Source: Streptomyces gilvus (GTDB lineage: Bacteria > Actinomycetota > Actinomycetes > Streptomycetales > Streptomycetaceae). Taken from it: DNA of 64,000 bases. Below, in pieces: positions 47,771-58,300 of the stretch (positions are counted from its first letter, which is position 1; every line of letters starts with the position of its first letter). The position numbers and the translations under genes were made by a program. The notes under the pieces were generated by a model. The model worked only from the letters and a program-made list of their open reading frames with translations. It was not told the DNA's origin and did not search any database. Location of the stretch: contig NZ_JAKWBE010000023.1 in the NCBI RefSeq assembly GCF_022513565.1, positions 79,043 through 143,042 of the forward strand, in the 5' to 3' direction.

Positions 47771-49126
47771 TCACGCCGCCGGCGCCAGTTCCTCGCGCGG
47801 TACGAACCGGACCACCGGGTGGCCCCGGTGCCAGCCGAGGGAGAGGCGGAGGTTGCCGACGCGGGCCAGGACCAGGCCGATGACGAGCGCCGCGCCCGCC
47901 GCGATCGCGCCGCCGACCGCCAGACCCGCCCGGACGCCGTAGGTGTCGGTGATCCAGCCGGCGATGGGCGCGCCGATCGGGGTGCCGCCCATGAACACCA
48001 TCATGTAGAGCGACATCACCCGGCCGCGCATGGCCGGATCGGTGCCCATCTGGACCGTGGTGTTGGCGGTGACGTTGACCGTCATGCCGAACATGCCGAT
48101 CGGGACCATGACCAGGGCGAAGAGCCACAGGGACGGCGCCGCGGCCGCCACCAGCTCCAGCACGCCGAAGGCCACCGCCGCCGCGATCATCACCCGCATC
48201 CGGGCGGTGCCGCGCCGGGCCGCGAGCAGGGCGCCGACCAGGGAACCGACCGCCATCAGCGTGTTGAAGGCGCTGTAGGAACCGGCTCCGGCGTGGAAGA
48301 CGTCGTCCGCGAAGGCCGACAGGTACACCGGGAAGTTGAAGCCGAAGGTGCCGATGAACCCGATCAGGACGATGGTCCAGATCAGGTCGGGCCGCCCGGC
48401 CACGTACCGCAGGCCCTCCCGCAGCTGGCCCTTCCCGCGCGGGGCGCGCTGGACGGTGTGCAGCTCGCGCGCCCGCATCAGCAGCAGTCCCGCGATGGGC
48501 GCGGCGAACGACAGCCCGTTGAAGAGGAACGCCCAGCCGGTGCCCACGCCGGTGATCATCACGCCGGCGACGGCGGGGCCGACGAGGCGCGCGGACTGGA
48601 AGTTGGCGGAGTTCAGGCTGACCGCGTTCTGCAGCTGGTCCGGGCCGACCATCTCGGAGACGAAGGACTGCCGGGCCGGGTTGTCGACGACCGTGGCGAG
48701 ACCGACGGCGAACGCGGCGACGTAGACGTGCCAGACCTGGACGTGGCCGGAGAGCGTGAGCAACGCCAGCGCGACCCCGGTGAGGGCCATCGCGGACTGG
48801 GTGAACAGCAGCGCGGGGCGCTTGGGCAGCCGGTCGACGAGGACGCCGCCGTAGAGGCCGAAGAGCAGCATCGGCAGGAACTGCAGGGCGGTGGTGACGC
48901 CGACGGCGGTCGCGGAGCCGGTGAGGCTGAGGACCAGCCAGTCCTGGGCGATGCGCTGCATCCAGGTGCCGATGTTCGAGACGACCTGGCCGGCGAAGAA
49001 GAGCCGGTAGTTACGGATCCGCAGCGAGCTGAACATCGAGGACTTGCGGGGGGCTGCGGGGGCGGGCGGTGAGGTGTGGGGGGTGGTCGGTGCGGGGGCG
49101 GATTCTGCTCCGGGTCCCGAACTCAA
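47771..49126 (-). CDS. MFS exporter (MFS_3 / EntS-like)
   Basis: The protein has 451 residues. It starts with TTG at 49126, preceded by AGGAGGCG. The first span region is LRIRNYRLFFAGQVVSNIGTWMQRIAQDWLVLSLTGSATAVG, typical of the enterobactin/macrolide-exporter group; the cytoplasmic loop LVDRLPKRPALLFTQ is the MFS motif A. Twelve spans are expected. It is the second gene of a marR-mfs unit, so drug or metabolite efflux under MarR control is likely. Confidence 0.88.
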   Translation of the reverse strand: MSSGPGAESAPAPTTPHTSPPAPAAPRKSSMFSSLRIRNYRLFFAGQVVSNIGTWMQRIAQDWLVLSLTGSATAVGVTTALQFLPMLLFGLYGGVLVDRLPKRPALLFTQSAMALTGVALALLTLSGHVQVWHVYVAAFAVGLATVVDNPARQSFVSEMVGPDQLQNAVSLNSANFQSARLVGPAVAGVMITGVGTGWAFLFNGLSFAAPIAGLLLMRARELHTVQRAPRGKGQLREGLRYVAGRPDLIWTIVLIGFIGTFGFNFPVYLSAFADDVFHAGAGSYSAFNTLMAVGSLVGALLAARRGTARMRVMIAAAVAFGVLELVAAAAPSLWLFALVMVPIGMFGMTVNVTANTTVQMGTDPAMRGRVMSLYMMVFMGGTPIGAPIAGWITDTYGVRAGLAVGGAIAAGAALVIGLVLARVGNLRLSLGWHRGHPVVRFVPREELAPAA

Positions 49127-49220
49127 AGGGTTCGCCTCCTCTTTTCTTTGCTCGTTCGCCTCCGGGGAGCGCCGGTCGGTGTCCCCTGCGGCTCACTCGC
49201 GTGCGACGACGTACTGCTGC

Positions 49221-49658
49221 TTACAGGTGGGCGAGCTTCTCCAGCACGGGGGCGGCGGCGCGCAGTTTGGCCCACTCGTCCTCGTCCAGGCCCTCGACCA
49301 GGCCCGCCAGGAACGCGTTCCGCTTGGCGCGGCTCTCCGCGAGCATGGCCTCGGCCTGCTCGGTCTTGGTGACGACCTTCTGGCGCCGGTCCTCGGGGTG
49401 CGGCTCCAGCCGGACCAGTCCCTTGGCCTCCAGCAGCGCGACGATGCGGGTCATCGACGGCGGCTGGACGTGCTCCTTGCGGGCGAGCTCGCCCGGCGTG
49501 GCACTGCCGCAGTTCGACAGGGTGCCCAGCACCGACATCTCGGTGGGGCTCAGCGACTCGTCGACGCGCTGGTGCTTGAGCCGACGGGACAGCCGCATGA
49601 CGGCTGAGCGAAGGGCGTTCACGGCGGCAGCGTCGTCGCCATGGGTGAGGTCCGGCAT
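49221..49658 (-). CDS. MarR-family regulator
   Basis: The protein has 145 residues from ATG 49658. The winged helix is LSPTEMSVLGTLSNCGSATPGELARKEHVQPPSMTRIVALLEAKGLVRLEPHPEDRRQKVV. It lies 94 bp upstream of the MFS gene on the same strand and directly behind an inverted repeat, so it should repress itself and the exporter. Confidence 0.9.
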   Translation of the reverse strand: MPDLTHGDDAAAVNALRSAVMRLSRRLKHQRVDESLSPTEMSVLGTLSNCGSATPGELARKEHVQPPSMTRIVALLEAKGLVRLEPHPEDRRQKVVTKTEQAEAMLAESRAKRNAFLAGLVEGLDEDEWAKLRAAAPVLEKLAHL

Positions 49659-49661
49659 CTC

Positions 49662-49689
49662 TTTAGCGTAACTCATTACTCTCGCTAAA
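49662..49689. promoter_or_regulatory. Inverted repeat at the marR promoter
   Basis: TTTAGCG (49662-49668) and CGCTAAA (49683-49689), separated by 14 bp of AT-rich sequence, directly upstream of the marR start. It is a likely autoregulatory operator overlapping the promoter. Confidence 0.6.
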
Positions 49690-49809
49690 CAAGCTGGCGC
49701 GCAAGCAGATTCCCGTGACCCTCGCCACTGAAACGGGAGCTTCACCCGTACGGGTGAGACGACGCCGGAAACTGACCGCTCGCCGGAAGCCGCCAGCGAC
49801 CCTCGTCCC

Positions 49810-49992
49810 ATGGGGACAGAAGTGCTCAGCCTGCGAATAGACCGGGAGCTGCTGGAGCGGCTCAGGGACCACGCGTCCAAAAGGGGAATGAGCGTCCAGG
49901 ACTATGTCGTCCGGACGCTCATTCGTGATGACTTCGACGAGCGGTTCCAGACCGCCGTCGAGGAGACCGAGAGGTTCTACGGGGTCACGTGA
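49810..49992 (+). CDS. Ribbon-helix-helix (CopG/Arc-like) protein
   Basis: The protein has 60 residues. VLSLRIDRELLERLRDHASKRGMSVQDYVVRTLIRDDFDERF fits the ribbon-helix-helix fold (strand, then two helices). GTG 49819 is an alternative start. It may be a small repressor or an antitoxin without a toxin partner: the neighbours are marR and a permease. Its last bases overlap the convergent permease gene by 8 bp. Confidence 0.6.
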   Translation: MGTEVLSLRIDRELLERLRDHASKRGMSVQDYVVRTLIRDDFDERFQTAVEETERFYGVT

Positions 49993-51436
49993 GCCCCAGG
50001 GCCGGCATCAGGTAGTAGAAGCCGAACACCGCCGCGACGACGTACATCGGCACCGGGACCTCCCGGCCCCGGCCGGCCGCCAGCCGCAGGACGGCGAAGG
50101 TGATGAAGCCCATGCCGATGCCGTTGGTGATCGAGTAGGTGAAGGGCATCATCACCATCGTCACGAAGGCCGGGATGGCGAGCGTGTGGTCGGCCCAGTC
50201 GATCTCCTTGACCGATCCGGCCAGGATCAGGAAGCCGACCGCGAGCAGCGCCGGGGTGGCCGCCTGGGAGGGGACCATGGTGGCGACGGGGGTCAGGAAC
50301 AGCGCCACGGCGAACAGCGCGCCGGTGACGACGTTCGCGAAGCCGGTACGGGCCCCTTCGCCGACGCCGGCCGTGGACTCCACGAAGCAGGTGGTGGCCG
50401 AGGAGGAGCTGGCGCCGCCGGCGGCGACCGCGATGCCGTCCACGAACAGGACCCTGTTGATGCCGGGCATCTCACCCTTGGCGTTGGTCAGCCTGGCCTC
50501 GTCGCTGACGCCCATGATCGTGCCCATCGCGTCGAAGAAGCACGACAGCAGCACGGTGAAGACGAACAGCACGCCGGTCAGCACGCCCACGTGGGAGAAG
50601 CCGCCGAAGAGGCTGACCTTGCCGATCAGGCCGAAGTCCGGGGTGGCGACCGGGTTGCCGGGCCACTTCGGGGTGGTCAGACCCCAGGACGGGACCTTCG
50701 CGACCGCGTTGACGATCACCGCGAGGACGGTCATCGTGACGATGGAGATCAGGATCGCGCCGGAGACCTTGCGGACGATCAGCGCGAGGGTCAGCAGCGC
50801 GCCCAGGATGAAGACCAGCACCGGCCAGCCGTTGAGGTGACCGTCGGCGCCGAGCTGGAGCGGGACGGTGGTCTGGGCGGCGTCCGGGATACGGGTGACG
50901 AAACCGGAGTCGACGAGCCCGATCAGCATGATGAACAGGCCGATGCCGATGGAGATCGCCTTGCGCAGGCTGTAGGGCACGGCGTTCATCACACGCTCGC
51001 GCAGTCCGGTGGCGACGAGCAGCATCACCACGAAACCGGCGAGGACGACCATGCCCATCGCGTCCGGCCAGGACATCCGGGGCGCGAGCTGGAGCGCGAC
51101 GACCGAGTTCACGCCGAGGCCGGCCGCGAGCGCGATCGGCACGTTGCCGACGACGCCCATCAGCAGCGTGGTGAACGCCGCCGTCACGGCCGTGGCCGTC
51201 ACCAGCTGGCTGTTGTCCAGGTGGTGCCCGTACATGTCCTTCGCGCTGCCCAGGATGATCGGGTTGAGCACGATGATGTAGGCCATCGCGAAGAAGGTGG
51301 CGAAGCCGCCACGGATCTCCCGGGCGAGCGTGCTGCCCCTTTCGGAGATCTTGAAGTAGCGGTCGAGCGCACCGGACGCGGGCAGGGCCCCGGGCTGGTC
51401 GGGGGCGGGGACCTTGGTGGGGGCCGAGCTGGACAT
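49985..51436 (-). CDS. NCS2/AzgA-type purine permease
   Basis: The protein has 483 residues. STLAREIRGGFATFFAMAYIIVLNP, AGLGVNSVVALQL, SCFFDAMGTIMGVSDEA and ESTAGVGEGARTGFANVVTGALF are the family blocks for hypoxanthine/guanine/adenine uptake with protons. About 13 spans are expected in the membrane. Two adjacent copies of TATGAACA (51482-51497) lie 45 bp upstream of the start. Confidence 0.92.
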   Translation of the reverse strand: MSSSAPTKVPAPDQPGALPASGALDRYFKISERGSTLAREIRGGFATFFAMAYIIVLNPIILGSAKDMYGHHLDNSQLVTATAVTAAFTTLLMGVVGNVPIALAAGLGVNSVVALQLAPRMSWPDAMGMVVLAGFVVMLLVATGLRERVMNAVPYSLRKAISIGIGLFIMLIGLVDSGFVTRIPDAAQTTVPLQLGADGHLNGWPVLVFILGALLTLALIVRKVSGAILISIVTMTVLAVIVNAVAKVPSWGLTTPKWPGNPVATPDFGLIGKVSLFGGFSHVGVLTGVLFVFTVLLSCFFDAMGTIMGVSDEARLTNAKGEMPGINRVLFVDGIAVAAGGASSSSATTCFVESTAGVGEGARTGFANVVTGALFAVALFLTPVATMVPSQAATPALLAVGFLILAGSVKEIDWADHTLAIPAFVTMVMMPFTYSITNGIGMGFITFAVLRLAAGRGREVPVPMYVVAAVFGFYYLMPALGLT

Positions 51437-51547
51437 TGGAGGTTCCTACGAGCAGATACGGACAGACGGAAACTGTTTCAGTATGAACATATGAACACAG
51501 GGGCGCTATCTCCGCGCGTAGACCTGATCACCTCGTAAGCTGGGCGC

Positions 51548-51868
51548 ATGGCGAAGTGGACCCCGCAGCACGAGGCGCCGGAGCCCCTGGAGGGCCCCGT
51601 CGTCGCCACCATCACCGGCGGCACGATCCTCTGGTTCGTCCTCTTCCTGGCGCAGCTGCCGTTCTACGGCTGGTTCGACGACCACGGGCACACCTGGTGG
51701 CTGTGGACCTGCCTCACCGGAGGGGTCCTCGGGCTGTACGGCGTCTGGTTCGTCCGGAAGCGGGACGCGGCGATCAAGCGGTCGGCGGCCCAGAAGGACG
51801 GGGCCGCGCTCCGCGACGGATCCGCGCACGGAGAAGGGTCGGTACTCGGGGAGGGGGCGGCCGAGTAG
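51548..51868 (+). CDS. DUF2530 membrane protein
   Basis: The protein has 106 residues. Two spans, ITGGTILWFVLFLAQLPFYG and WWLWTCLTGGVLGLYGVWFV, follow a short PxPLEGPVVATITGG start typical of DUF2530. A hydrophilic tail with GEGS-type repeats ends it. It diverges from the purine permease gene. Function unknown. Confidence 0.85.
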   Translation: MAKWTPQHEAPEPLEGPVVATITGGTILWFVLFLAQLPFYGWFDDHGHTWWLWTCLTGGVLGLYGVWFVRKRDAAIKRSAAQKDGAALRDGSAHGEGSVLGEGAAE

Positions 51869-51963
51869 GCCGTACAACCACCGCACGAGTCCGCTCCTCC
51901 CGTGGTCGGATCTTTCGGTCACTCGGCGGGTGAGGGCCCAAAACCGCACGTACCGTCGAATGC

Positions 51964-54357
51964 ATGGCACACATCGACGCGGGCGCCGAACTCGATCCTG
52001 TGCACCCCGTACCCCTGCCGGTGGCGACCCGCGGACTGACCGCGGCCGAGGTCGCCGAGCGGGTGGCGCGCGGACAGGTCAACGACGTACCGGTGCGCAG
52101 CAGCCGGTCGATGGGCGAGATCGTCCGGGCGAACGTCTTCACCCGGTTCAACGCGATCATCGGTGTGCTGTGGCTGATCATGCTGTTCGTCGCGCCCTTC
52201 CAGGACAGCCTGTTCGGGTACGTGATCCTCGCCAACACCGGGATCGGGATCATCCAGGAGTGGCGGGCCAAGCGGACCCTGGACTCGCTCGCGGTGATCG
52301 GGGAGGCCCGGCCGACGGTACGGCGGGACGGGGTGGCGGGTGAGGTCAGTACGGCGCAGATCGTGCTGGACGACCTGATCGAGGTCGGACCCGGGGACAA
52401 GGCCGTGGTCGACGGGGTGTGCGTCGAGGCCGACGGGCTGGAGATCGACGAGTCACTGCTGACCGGTGAGGCCGACCCGGTGGTCAAGCGGCCCGGCGAC
52501 CGCATCATGTCCGGCAGTTTCGTGGTCGCCGGCGGTGGCGCGTTCCAGGCGACCAAGGTGGGCCGCGAGGCCTACGCCGCCCAGCTCGCCGAGGAGGCCT
52601 CCCGCTTCACCCTCGTCCACTCCGAACTGCGCTCCGGCATCTCCACCATCCTCAAGTACGTCACCTGGATGATGATCCCGACCGCGATCGGCCTGGTGAT
52701 CAGCCAGCTGTTCGTCAAGCAGCACGGCCTCAAGGACTCGATCGCGCGCACGGTCGGCGGCATCGTCCCGATGGTCCCCGAGGGGCTGGTCCTGCTGACC
52801 TCCGTGGCCTTCGCGATAGGCGTGATCCGCCTTGGCCGGAAACAGTGCCTGGTGCAGGAACTCCCCGCCATCGAGGGCCTCGCCCGCATCGACACCGTCT
52901 GCCTCGACAAGACCGGCACCCTCACCGAGGGCGGCATGGACGTCACCGAGCTCAGGCCGCTGCAGGGCGCGGACGAGTCGTACGTGCGCAAGGTGCTCGG
53001 CGCCCTCGGCGAGGCGGACCCCCGGCCCAACGCCTCCCTGCAGGCGATCATCGACGCCTACCCGGACGTCGAGGACTGGCGCCGCACCGAGGCGCTGCCC
53101 TTCTCCTCCGCCCGCAAGTACAGCGGCGCCACCTTCGACGAGGGCGACGGCGAGACCAGCACCTGGCTGCTGGGGGCGCCGGACGTCCTGCTCGGCGCGG
53201 ACGATCCCGCCCTCCTGGAGACCGAACGCCTCAACGAACAGGGGCTACGGGTCCTGCTGCTGGCCCGCACCTCCCGCGACCTGGACGACGCCGAGCCGGC
53301 CCGGGGCGCCCGTCCCACCGCCCTGGTCGTACTGGAGCAGCGGCTGCGTCCGGACGCGGCCGACACCCTGCGCTACTTCGCCGAGCAGGACGTCCACGCC
53401 AAGGTCATCTCCGGTGACAACGCGGTGTCGGTGGGCGCGGTGGCGGCCAAGCTGGGCCTGAACGGCACGACGGTGGACGCCCGCAGCCTCCCCACCGGGC
53501 AGGAGGAGATGGCGAAGGCGCTGGACGACGGCACGGTCTTCGGCCGGGTCACCCCGCAGCAGAAGCGCGACATGGTGGGGGCGCTGAAGTCCCGGGGGCA
53601 CACGGTCGCGATGACCGGGGACGGCGTGAACGACGTACTGGCCCTGAAGGACGCGGACATCGGCGTCTCGATGGGCTCGGGCTCGGAGGCCACCCGGGCG
53701 GTGGCGCAGATCGTCCTGCTGAACAACAGCTTCGCGACGCTGCCGTCGGTGGTGGCGGAGGGCCGCAGGGTGATCGGCAACATCACCCGGGTGGCGACCC
53801 TGTTCCTCGTGAAGACGGTCTACTCGGTCCTGCTGGCCGTCATGGTGGTCTGCTGGCGGGTCGAATACCCCTTCCTGCCCCGCCACCTGACCCTGCTGTC
53901 CACGCTGACCATCGGCGTCCCGGCCTTCTTCCTCGCCCTGGCCCCCAACACGGAGCGCGCGAAACCCCACTTCGTGCGCAGGGTCATGCGGTACTCGATC
54001 CCGGGCGGGGTGGTGGCGGCGGTGGCCACGTTCATCACCTATCTGATCGCCCGTCACCACTACACGGGCGCGGGCCAGTTGGACGCGGAGACGAGCGCGG
54101 CGACCCTGACCCTGTTCCTGATCTCCATGTGGGTCCTGGCGATCATCGCCCGCCCCTACACCTGGTGGCGCGTGGTCCTGGTCGCCGCGATGGGCGTGGC
54201 CTTCCTGTTCGTCCTGATCGTCCCCTGGCTCCAGCACTTCTTCGCACTGAAGCTGGTGGGCGTGACGATGCCGTGGATCGCGGTCGGCATCGCGGTGGTG
54301 GCGGCGGCCACCCTGGAGGTGCTGTGGAGGTGGGTGGACCGCCGCATCCCCGTATAG
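51964..54357 (+). CDS. P-type ATPase, CtpE-like cation transporter
   Basis: The protein has 797 residues. LLTGEADPV, the phosphorylation site CLDKTGTLTEGG (Asp315), SGDNAVSVGAVAAKLGL and MTGDGVNDVLALKDADIGVSMG are all present. MVPEGLVLLTSVAFAIGVIRLGRKQCLVQEL replaces the CPx motif of heavy-metal pumps, so a P2/P3-like non-CPx type is indicated; mycobacterial CtpE, the nearest named relative, takes up calcium. Ten spans are expected. The substrate is inferred. Confidence 0.88.
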   Translation: MAHIDAGAELDPVHPVPLPVATRGLTAAEVAERVARGQVNDVPVRSSRSMGEIVRANVFTRFNAIIGVLWLIMLFVAPFQDSLFGYVILANTGIGIIQEWRAKRTLDSLAVIGEARPTVRRDGVAGEVSTAQIVLDDLIEVGPGDKAVVDGVCVEADGLEIDESLLTGEADPVVKRPGDRIMSGSFVVAGGGAFQATKVGREAYAAQLAEEASRFTLVHSELRSGISTILKYVTWMMIPTAIGLVISQLFVKQHGLKDSIARTVGGIVPMVPEGLVLLTSVAFAIGVIRLGRKQCLVQELPAIEGLARIDTVCLDKTGTLTEGGMDVTELRPLQGADESYVRKVLGALGEADPRPNASLQAIIDAYPDVEDWRRTEALPFSSARKYSGATFDEGDGETSTWLLGAPDVLLGADDPALLETERLNEQGLRVLLLARTSRDLDDAEPARGARPTALVVLEQRLRPDAADTLRYFAEQDVHAKVISGDNAVSVGAVAAKLGLNGTTVDARSLPTGQEEMAKALDDGTVFGRVTPQQKRDMVGALKSRGHTVAMTGDGVNDVLALKDADIGVSMGSGSEATRAVAQIVLLNNSFATLPSVVAEGRRVIGNITRVATLFLVKTVYSVLLAVMVVCWRVEYPFLPRHLTLLSTLTIGVPAFFLALAPNTERAKPHFVRRVMRYSIPGGVVAAVATFITYLIARHHYTGAGQLDAETSAATLTLFLISMWVLAIIARPYTWWRVVLVAAMGVAFLFVLIVPWLQHFFALKLVGVTMPWIAVGIAVVAAATLEVLWRWVDRRIPV

Positions 54358-54369
54358 GACCGGTGCCGC

Positions 54370-55152
54370 TTACCTGACGTCGACGAAGTCGCCCGTGGCG
54401 CTGACCGCCGGGGTCGTCGTGGTGCCCGCGAAGGAGTAGCGGAAGTAACCGTCGACCGTGGCCTTGGTGGTGGTCTTCAGGGTGCCCGTCGAGCTGGTGG
54501 TGATGGTCTTGAGGGTGGTGTAGGTGCTGGAGCCCTTCTTACGGAACTGCAGCTTCACCTTCTGGCCGGCGTAGCCCGAGTACTTGCCGGCGTCCCAGTT
54601 GGCGCGGGTCAGAGAGCCCGTGACCGTGATGGTCTTGCCCTTCTTGACCGGCTCCGGGGTGGCGTTGACCGTCAGCTTGGACAGACGCTGGACGAGGACC
54701 TTGCCGAGGCCGTTCCCGAAGGTGGGATTGTCGTCCTTGTCGAAGGCGACACCGCCTGCCTGCCAGGCGCCGGCGATGCTGTTGACCAGATCCGCGCGGC
54801 TGGCGCTGAGGGTGGCCTTGCAGCTCTCGACAGTCGTTGAGGTGTCCGTGCAGGTGCCCAGGTCGTCCGGGGCGACACCGTACTGGGACGACTCGATGCT
54901 GGAGCCGCGGTAGATCACCGGGATGGTGGAGAAGTCGCTGCTCTTGAGCGTGGCGGCGTGGGTCACCGTGTAGGTGACCGAGAACTTCACGGAGCCCGTG
55001 GCGGGCACGACGACGGCCTTGCCGCCGTTGACCTTCATGTTGGAGAAGGTGACGTCCAGCGTCGTACTGCCGGCGGCGTGCGCGGCCGGCGCGACGAACG
55101 CGGAGAGAGCCAGGGCGCCGGTGACGGCGGCCACGGTGGCACGTATGCGCAT
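54370..55152 (-). CDS. Secreted Ig-like/beta-rich protein
   Basis: The protein has 260 residues with signal peptide MRIRATVAAVTGALALSAFVAPAAHA. The mature part is Thr/Ser/Lys-rich with strands. One Cys pair is present (GTCTDTSTTVESCK). The C-terminal 90 residues (VKKGKTITVTGSLTRANWDAGKYSGYAGQKVKLQFRKKGSSTYTTLKTI) match the repeated domain of actinomycete secreted proteins often annotated as calcium-binding. No enzyme motif is visible. Confidence 0.75.
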   Translation of the reverse strand: MRIRATVAAVTGALALSAFVAPAAHAAGSTTLDVTFSNMKVNGGKAVVVPATGSVKFSVTYTVTHAATLKSSDFSTIPVIYRGSSIESSQYGVAPDDLGTCTDTSTTVESCKATLSASRADLVNSIAGAWQAGGVAFDKDDNPTFGNGLGKVLVQRLSKLTVNATPEPVKKGKTITVTGSLTRANWDAGKYSGYAGQKVKLQFRKKGSSTYTTLKTITTSSTGTLKTTTKATVDGYFRYSFAGTTTTPAVSATGDFVDVR

Positions 55153-55286
55153 GTGTTCCCCATGGGGAGAAAGAGATCTTAGGAGCCTGTTGGCTCAGCG
55201 GATCAGATCCGTGACGGCTGTGAATGGTTGTACGACTCCGCGGACTTTGTTCGTTGATGACGAAGCCGTTGCGAGGTACGGAGAAA

Positions 55287-55316
55287 CGGCCGCCCGGAGA
55301 ATCCTCCGGACGGCCG
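55287..55316 (-). terminator. Hairpin after the sacsin-like gene
   Basis: cggccgcccggag (55287-55299), loop aatc, ctccggacggccg (55304-55316). In the minus-strand RNA all 13 pairs can form (one G-U). It lies 25 bases beyond the stop at 55342. Confidence 0.75.
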
Positions 55317-55341
55317 CAGTCGAAGGGCCGCTCGGCGTCGG

Positions 55342-58300
55342 TCAGTCGAACCAGCGGTCCCGGGCCAGTTCCTCCGTCCGGGACGGGTCCTCCAGGAGGG
55401 CTGCCACCTCGAAGCGGCGGGGCCACTGGCCGGCGGCCCAGGCGAGGCCGGCCGCCACGCCCTCCAGGGTGGCCGCGTGGAGGGTGCCGTCGGTGGTGAG
55501 GCGCCAGTCCAGTTCGGTGCCGTCGACGAGGAGTTCGTCGTGTTCGACGTAGGTCGCGGGGGTGCGGGGGCCCAGCAGGACCCGTACCGCCTCCGGTACG
55601 TCGTGTTCCGTGCCCTGCGAGTCCACCGAGCCCGGCACCGACTCGCTCAGCCGCCGCACCTGGAAGAGTTCGGCCAGTTCGGCGGCGCGGGCGGGGCGGA
55701 CCGGGAGCAGGGGGACGCCCTCGGTGAAGGGCAGCAGGTCCGGGGAGTCGACGACCACCGCGTCGGACGCGTCCACCACCGTCACGCGGCCGTCGACGAC
55801 CGCGCGCAGCTCGTCGGGGAGGGTCACCTGCTCGGGGTCCAGGTCCGCCAACGCGCCGTACAGGGCGTGCAGTTGGGCGGCGGTGACCGGGCGGTCCGGG
55901 TCGGCGAGGCGGTCCAGCAGCTCCGCGGCGCCGCCCGGTTCGTCCAGGAGCGCCGGGACGGACGTCCGTACGCCCAGTGCCCGCAGCACCTGCTCGTCCT
56001 CGAAGCCGGTGGCGTCCGCCTCGTCGTACAGGCCGCGCAGCAGCGGGTCCCCGCCGGACGCCAGCAGGCCCGCCGGGCGGCGGCCGTCCAGCACCGGGTG
56101 GCCGCGCAGCCACCATGCCGTGTACGGCCGTACGACCTCGTGGGTGCCGTCGGGCAGGAGGACGCGGACCGGCTGGGTGAGCGCGTCGCGCAGGGGCGGC
56201 CGGGCGAGCAGGGCCAGGGCCTGGGGCCACTTGTCGTCGTCCACCAGGTCCAGGTCCCGTACGGCGATCAGCTCGGTGGCGACGGGCGGCACCGGGGCGT
56301 CCGGGAAGCGGTCGAGGACGTCCTCGCTCCACACGTCCACGGCGTCCAGCAGCCCCGCGTCGTCGGGCTCGGCGAAGTCCCCTTCGCGCGGCTCCAGTTC
56401 GTCGGGGTCGAGGACCACGTCGGTGGCCCGGACGAGGGCGAAGTCGGCGAGCACGCCACAGGCGGCGAGCGGCTCCTGGCCCCACTTGTCGGCCAGTTCG
56501 GCGTCCACCGTGGCGAGTTCGCCCTCGCGGATCACCTGGTGGAAGGGGCTGCCGGGGAAGACCAGTTCGCCGGCCGGGGCCGGCTCCCCGTCCTCGTCGG
56601 GCAGGGCGAGGGCGCCGAGCCACGGCTCGTCCCCGGGTTCGAGGCCGGCGTCCCGCACCAGCCCGAGCACGGTGTCCGCCAACTCCTCGGCGTCCGGGGT
56701 GTCCTGCTCCCAGTCCAGGCCGCCCTCGTCGTCCAGGGAGGCGGCGACGGCCGCCCGGACCTGGGGCGTGGTGAGCACCGCGCGGGGCGTCGCGGGCAGC
56801 GCGCCCAGCTTCTCCAGCAGGGGGTGCGCCGCGTCCGGGTGGGCGACCTTCAGACCGAGCCGGGCCAACACCTCCGGGTCGATCCGGGAGGCGTCCGCGG
56901 TGGGCAGCAGCACCTGGCGCGGGCCGATCGTCGTCCGCCCGTCGGCCAGCGGCACGGGCAGCCCGGACAGCCGGTCCGGGTCGACGCCGGCGAGGCTGTC
57001 GTAGAGCCGGCGCCACCAGCCGGGCTCCTTCTCCAGCCCGGCGAGCCGGTCCACGGCGTCCGTCAGCGGCACCCGGGCGACGCCCAACGTCCGCAGTTCC
57101 GCCCGCCGTTCGAGCCCGGCGGGCAGCAGGGTGGGCAGCACCTCGGCCAGCACCCGCACGGTGTCGGCCCCGGCGCCCTCGACGATCTCGGCGTCCCGGG
57201 GGCGCAGGGACTCGGGGAGGTCGAGGTCGGGTCCGTGGTCCTCGCCGGGCTCGGCGGTGGCGGTCCGCAGGGTGTCGGGGAGGTCGGAGTCGTCCTCGGC
57301 GGAGACCAGCGCCGGGGGCAGGAAGGACGTGCGCGGGAGCCGCTCCAGGACGGCCGCGCGCAGGGCGCCGTCCAGCTCTCCCTTGCCGAGCGGGCCGGGG
57401 ACGAGGCCGACGACGCCCTCGGTCACCGGCCGCCAGGCGGCGAGGAGTTCGGCGTAGGAGTCGGCGGCGCGCTGGACGAGGAAGTCGGTCAGCGGGCCGG
57501 GCGCGGCGTGGCGGCGGGTGGTGTCGAGGGGGAAGGAGGCGATGAGGAGGGCGGGAACGCCCAGGGGCTCGTCGCTCGGGGTCGGCGCGTGGACGACGGG
57601 GCTCGTGCGCGGGCGGGCCGGGCTGCCGTCCGCGTCGGCCGGTACGGCCCAGGTGACCGACCAGTGGGGACGCAGCCGCTCCTCCACCGGCCGGTCGGCG
57701 AGGAGGTCCGGGGTGAGGGCGCCCTGCGCGGAGACGGTGCGCCAGCGGGTCGTACCGCCCCGCGAGTCCTCCACGACCGTGAAGGGCCCGTCGGTGCCGC
57801 GCCGCAGGGTGCGGACGGTGTCCGTCTCGACGACGACCTCCGCCAGGCCGGGAAGGGCGAGCAGGAGGGCGTCGTCGACGGCGTCGAGCAGCCGCTCCGC
57901 GAGGTCGGTGGCGGCGGGGTCGCGCAACGGCAGGATGACGACGGTGTCGTACGGGTCCGGGGCCGAGCCCTCGGCGGCGAACGGGAGCCGCAGCAGCGGT
58001 ACGTGCCCGTCCCGGCGCCGGATCTCGTCGCCGAGCCCGGGGCTGTGCCGTGCCGTGTCGGCGGCCAGCTCGCGCGCCTCGGCCAGCGACCAGCGCACAC
58101 CGCCGTGCCGGCCGACGACCGCGGGCTCGTCGGTGACGGCGAGGACGGCCGCGAAGCCGACACCGAACCGGCCGACCGCGCCCTGCCCGCTCTCCCGCTT
58201 GGCGGAGGCGCGGAGGGTGGCCAGGGACTCGACGCCGGCCGCGTCGAGCGGGGCGCCGGTGTTGGCGGCGACGAGGACGCCGTCGCGAAGGGTCAGCCGC

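Noticed and set aside
49810..49992. Toxin-antitoxin pair including the ribbon-helix-helix gene
   Set aside because: No adjacent toxin-like gene; neighbours are marR and a purine permease.
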